Source of the DNA: Marchantia polymorpha subsp. ruderalis
Taxonomy: Eukaryota > Streptophyta > Marchantiopsida > Marchantiales > Marchantiaceae
Reading direction: 5' to 3'
DNA length: 64,000 nucleotides
Assembly: GCA_037833965.1 (NCBI GenBank)
Contig: AP031355.1
Span: 23,771,501 to 23,835,500, forward strand
Shown: one piece after another, positions 59,401 through 64,000 of the stretch
How positions within the stretch are numbered: position 1 is the stretch's first letter
How the letters are laid out: every line of letters begins with the position of its first letter
Made by a program: the position numbers and the translations under genes
The notes under the pieces: model-generated
Told to the model about the DNA's origin: nothing
The model's database searches: none
Seen by the model: only the letters and a program-made list of their open reading frames with translations

Positions 59401-62400
59401 CTGCACACTCAGCTAGCTCTCACCGCACCGCCATGATTAACGAATGACGAGGCCAGATGCATGCTCAAGCAACCGCGATGTCACACTCCCAGTGCCTCCC
59501 GGCCTGCCGCACCGAACTGTACGGGCTGGTCGGGTCGGTGTCTGGTGTCTGGTCAAGACAGAAAGGAGAAGAGGCAGAGGCAGAGGGCGAGGGAGAGGGC
59601 GAGCAGGTTCTCAGTCACCATCGCAGCGGGCGGGCTTGCTCTTGTCCAGCTCTGGTGCTCACGGTAATGCCGTGCATGCCCGGCTCGCTCACTGCTCCGT
59701 CGATTTAATCTCGAATTGGAGCGCCGTCCTTGTAGTACTGCCAATTCCAGCTCTGGCGATCGCGGCCACAATGCATGCTGCAAGCTGCCGGTGACGCTGA
59801 TCGGCGGTCGTACATCCAATGCCTCCGGCTCGCGAGTGTTTGATCCAGTCAAGCAAGCAGTGAACGAAGACAGAATCGAGTTGGGCAGTGAGTAGTCACC
59901 ATCCCACCATCACCACTACCACCACCTTCCCACTGTACCGTCCCACTGTTTCGCAATCTCGTGCTCACGGGACGGCACCAGCTTCGTGTCAAGTCCGCTT
60001 GCCTGCCTGTCTGGCTAGCTGGCCGCCTGTCGCTCTCTGCGAATTGCCCTGCAGCCGAAGCATTTCATGCTTTCTCCTTCCTCCCTCGGCCTGAATCCGA
60101 CCCCAACAGAGGCGTCTCGTTCGCTCTCTCCGTCTGGCAGAAGACTCGAACCGACTCGCAGTTATATAATTTTATCAACGGAAATGAAATGCGATCGTGA
60201 CCGATCGGTCAAGGAGGAAAGAATCGAGCAGAACTGGATTCGGGAGGGAGAGAGGGAGAGAGGGAGGGGAGGAGAGTGTTCGCTGTGCTTGTCGTGAATA
60301 TGTTTGTCAGGGGTTTAAGTCGACACAAGGAGAGAGTGTCGTATGTGCGATCCGAGCCTGTGCACGACGATGGCAGACTCGCGAATTACGTACGGGGAAA
60401 AATCTCCCGACCAGATGTCAAAGGGCGGCAACGATCTACTGTAGGGATCCTGTGGTATTAAATCATCTATCCTCCTGTTTGTTCCGAGACACAGCTGGCT
60501 TTGGTGGAATGCTTATCCTGGAGCTCAATTCGCGATGGGCGTCAGATCGCGATGTTTAACTCGCCTCGCAGCAGTCCAAAGCCCACCTCGCCACGTGCTG
60601 AATTGCCATTGCTCGCCCGCCTTGGTCAAATGGAGAGCCTTAGGCGCATTTCACGTCGGTCTCATAACGACCATTGTCACGAGCTCGCTCCCAACCGTTT
60701 TTAGAAATCATGTATAAGTGGAAGACCCCTCTGACAGTCTGTGCCAACTTTGTCAATTCCTTTCTTTTCGTTCCACAAGCCGACGTCTCCCTCACTCCCT
60801 CGCTCGTCTCAGTCCTCCCTCCTGAAGGACTCGACGGCTCAGAGTAGGAGTTTGTCTCCACCACCGCCGCTGCAGATCCGCCCGAGTACAACTCCTCCTC
60901 TCTGCGGGTGAGGCAGAGACTGTCCTTGCGCTGAAATCCTAGGACCGAATTCGGTGGAGACGAGCAGAGGAGGACGAAAATCGAATGAGAGAGCTGGCAC
61001 GAGTTTGAGGCTGAGAGTGAGTCCGGAGCAGTGCAGGCCAGTCACGTCGCGGGCCGTCCCATCATCAAGGACGTTTCACCGATTGGTCTCCACGTCGCAG
61101 AGTTGGTCGACGACGATGGGGACTACTGAGCTAGCTGGCCGGCCTCACACATAGATAGATCGTCGCTCGTCGTCGAATGATCCATCCGGGGCATCTATCT
61201 ATATATATGACACAGAGGTGAGCAGTGCATTGACTTGACCTGTCAGACGGTCGACTCTTTGCTCCTCGAGTCATCGACAGTCTACGTGAAGAATGAAGGA
61301 ACAGAGAGAACTTTTATCTTAATTATATTGCGCCTCGAGGCAGTCACGCAGCCAGGCCTCAGACAATCATTAATGAATTCTGCAAACAGGATGAAGCATC
61401 AGTTGGAGTATCAAACCGTACACAAATGAAGATCGGCCCACATTTCGAAGTTGTTGCTCACAGTACTGCCTCGTGGCATGTGCAGGTTGGTGGTAGGTGA
61501 CGTCATGATCTACCTGAAAGGGCAAACACACGCTCTGTTTGGCAGAAACTGTGTTATGACCATATCTAACTCGAAATGGACAACGAATGATCGAAAAGTA
61601 GAGTACCGTCACGAGGGAGCTCATGTGACGAGAGAATCATCAACAGACCTCCATAGCAGTAATCTGATAACGTCTGGCAGGGCAGGGAAGCCTATGCCTC
61701 GGGAATGGTCTAACAGTGCGAGGGAAGCGACAATCTCTACCATTTGTTTTAGTCGCAGGTATCGAGCGCTATTCTTGATTATGGTATGTTCCCCATCCGC
61801 CTGGTGAAGCAGCTGCAGCAGCAGCAGCACGAAGCTTGCTGGAAGCTTCTGATTTTCTCAAATCCTGCCAACGTAACGTGATCTTTATCTGGTTGGTGTA
61901 CGACCTTCACGGAGCCCCATGAGGCCCGGTTGAAATCCCGCAACATGTTCAAAACAAACTAAAAATCTGATCACCGAGCGCCGCATCGAGGCAGCGAGGC
62001 AGAATGAACTGTTTTGCGCTTCATTACACACACTAAAATCTCCAAGGACCGTGTCTCTTCTTACGGTTTATGAACGAGATGACGACAGCGGTTGGCAGCC
62101 TTAGCATCGACTCTCACCGACTTGGATCAGCGAAAGTGACAGCCAGGTGGTGAATGCCTTTCGACAATGCAGCTCTACAGACTGCCCTGCACCCAATTGT
62201 GATATTCCAGCGACCATGTGACTGAAGTACCACGACACGGCGCAGAAGAACCGAAGGCTTTGGGTCACCAGAACTGATCGTACCAAGTTTGCAGTTCCGA
62301 ACAGGTCAGGAGCTGAGCTCACCGCAGCCTGAGGAAACCCGAGGCAACTTGTCTAAAAGCACCTGAGGCCATCAGAGCAGATGCTGCTGGAAGTGTTACC

Positions 62401-64000
62401 AAGTCCAGATGCATAGCTCATCTACAGGGGAACCGAGTTCTTGGTATTACTTAGTGTGACGATTTCCACGTGCCTGACTTCATACAAGTCGTTGGACACC
62501 AAGCAGCTCCTGCTGCAGTAGTCCCACGACTCTCGAGTGGTGGAGACCGAGCGACTGAAAGGTTGTGAATTTGCCCTTCAAGGCGACTTGTGTAGCTTAG
62601 ACATCATTCCGACCTCATTGTCATGCTCATTCAATCGACCCGAGGACATTGCAGCCCACATTCACATCGAGCCTGCAACTCTCGAGAACACGAGTGGAAC
62701 TCGAAAACGAAGAGACATCAGCTGGAAGATCGACAACAGTGAATCTCAGCAGTGATCACTCACAGATCCCTCCCCCCCACCCCTTGATTCCCCGAGACCC
62801 CACAGAAAAAGGGAAAAAAAAAAACAATCTCCCAGATAGAACCTGTCACGGTGTAAGATAACACATGGACAAGCCATGACTGGTCTCTCCTGTCACTCGT
62901 GTATCGTGCGCACCACCCGTCTACGTGTGCTGGCTGGCTCGCTGGCTCGCTGGGGTCTACGGCAGGCACTGAAACCAGAACCAAACTCCCACACAAACAC
63001 TCACGCTCACACACAGACACAAATTCGGCAGCTGCGAACCCCGTCCCTAAAACCCCACCCTACCTCTACCTCTAACGAACGTGCAGGACGGACGAATTCG
63101 TCGCAGCAGTCAACGCACTGTCGAGCGAGAGAGCGTCGAAGGACCGGGCGCGTCCATGCTACCGGTCGGTAGCCAGAAGCCCATCCCGGAAAACTGCACG
63201 GCTATGGCTTTGGCGCGAAGCCCCCCTACGGGAAAGGAAAGGGGGGGGGGGGTCGGAAAGTGCACTCACTCGGTGTCCGAGAACGCTTTCGGAACAGGTG
63301 TCATTCCTGAGGCTCGTGGCCCTTCGGTTCTCGGTCTGGGGGGCGGGGAGGCGGGGGGCTCGACCCATGCATGCATGGGCGCGCACCTCACCTCACCCAT
63401 GCTGCCATGCTGCCATCCATGGATCGACTCCACCCGTTGGAGCGTTGCCGATGTGGACCCGCGGCGCGGAGCGGGGCAGCGCAAGGCGTCAAACGGTTTC
63501 TTTCGCTTTTTGGTCCCTCGCGCGCGCGGGGGGCGCCCGCGGACCGACCCGCGCGACGTTGGTTGGCGCCATGCGTTGGCGTTACGGAGGGAGGGAGAGA
63601 GAGAGAGAGAGAGAGGTTCGCCGCCGACTCGCGCCTTGCGCGCGATCTCCCCATTCCTGCACCGCAGTCCGTGGCGCTCGCGGTCCTCGAGGTGCAGCAG
63701 GCCACTGCAGACGAGCGATGGAATGGAAGGTCAGGTCGTTCAGCTCTGCTCTGCTGGGGCCGTCGTGCATCGAGTGCCTGGGTCTCGCATTCTCGCGTTC
63801 CGACGGAATTCTCTCGACTTTGCGCTTTCCCGCTCGGTGATAAAAATCCACAGAATGTTTCTTCGTGGTGCGGGCGAATATTCATTCTGGCGAGATTTTT
63901 TTTTAAAGCGTGATGTCGACCCGGCCTCATGAAACTCGCGGCCGGTCGGATCGCAGTTCTAGGCCTGAGCTCTTGCAGAATCCAGACTATACCTCGACAT
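59401..64000. other. GC-rich region with microsatellites, no gene recognised
   Basis: Many overlapping frames occur on both strands, including up to 283 codons at 63081-63932. They coincide in several readings, are Arg/Ser/Pro-rich and show no domain, so base composition explains them. Simple repeats include a G run near 63240-63253 and a GA run near 63588-63615. The block beyond 63000 may be the leader of a plus-strand gene continuing past the window. Confidence 0.4.

Noticed and set aside
63081-63932. Several long frames (up to 283 codons) near the window end on both strands
   Set aside because: They overlap in multiple frames, contain simple repeats (GA and G runs) and show no motif; composition effect is the better explanation.

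Overview
This window looks like nuclear DNA of a land plant or close relative (a streptophyte). The support is two plant-specific genes with ordinary GT-AG introns: an ABA4-type neoxanthin-synthesis gene and an MCA-type mechanosensitive calcium-channel gene. A Ty3/gypsy element carrying a cytosine methyltransferase also points this way, since such elements were reported from charophyte algae. A bryophyte, perhaps a liverwort, is my best guess, but nothing in the window proves it. Gene density is low. Recognised genes sit in GC-balanced to GC-rich islands separated by long AT-rich stretches (1-4000, 12700-16080, 34200-37700) in which I see no gene.

Layout: (1) 1-4000 is AT-rich and empty. (2) 4831-6208, minus strand: ABA4-like gene in at least five exons, first exon unresolved; 6600-9350 upstream is GC-rich leader or promoter-like DNA. 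(3) 10600-12660, minus strand: decayed Mutator-like (MULE) transposon. (4) 12700-16080: AT-rich, with one neat hairpin at 14681-14742. (5) 16116-22634, minus strand: Ty3/gypsy fossil. It has protease, a DNMT3-like cytosine-5 methyltransferase, reverse transcriptase, RNase H, and integrase ending in a PHD finger. A 37-nt segment exactly at the primer-binding site is complementary to the predicted start of the element's own RNA. (6) 26177-26249, plus strand: tRNA-Glu(CTC). (7) 26628-29595, minus strand: MCA gene in six exons, all with consistent splice phases. (8) 31000-43760: mostly unassigned. (9) 43763-52108, minus strand: an uninterrupted 2781-codon gene for a SEN1/senataxin-type helicase. 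(10) 57308-58681, minus strand: an F-box protein gene with very GC-rich codons. (11) 58700-64000: GC-rich leader-like DNA, microsatellites and no recognised gene.

The host genes do not form a pathway together. They cover xanthophyll/ABA precursor synthesis, calcium entry at the plasma membrane, nuclear RNA/R-loop processing, and ubiquitin targeting. All four lie on the minus strand. The most unusual object is the gypsy element. It joins a DNA-methylation writer and a putative histone-tail reader with what looks like a self-primed replication design.
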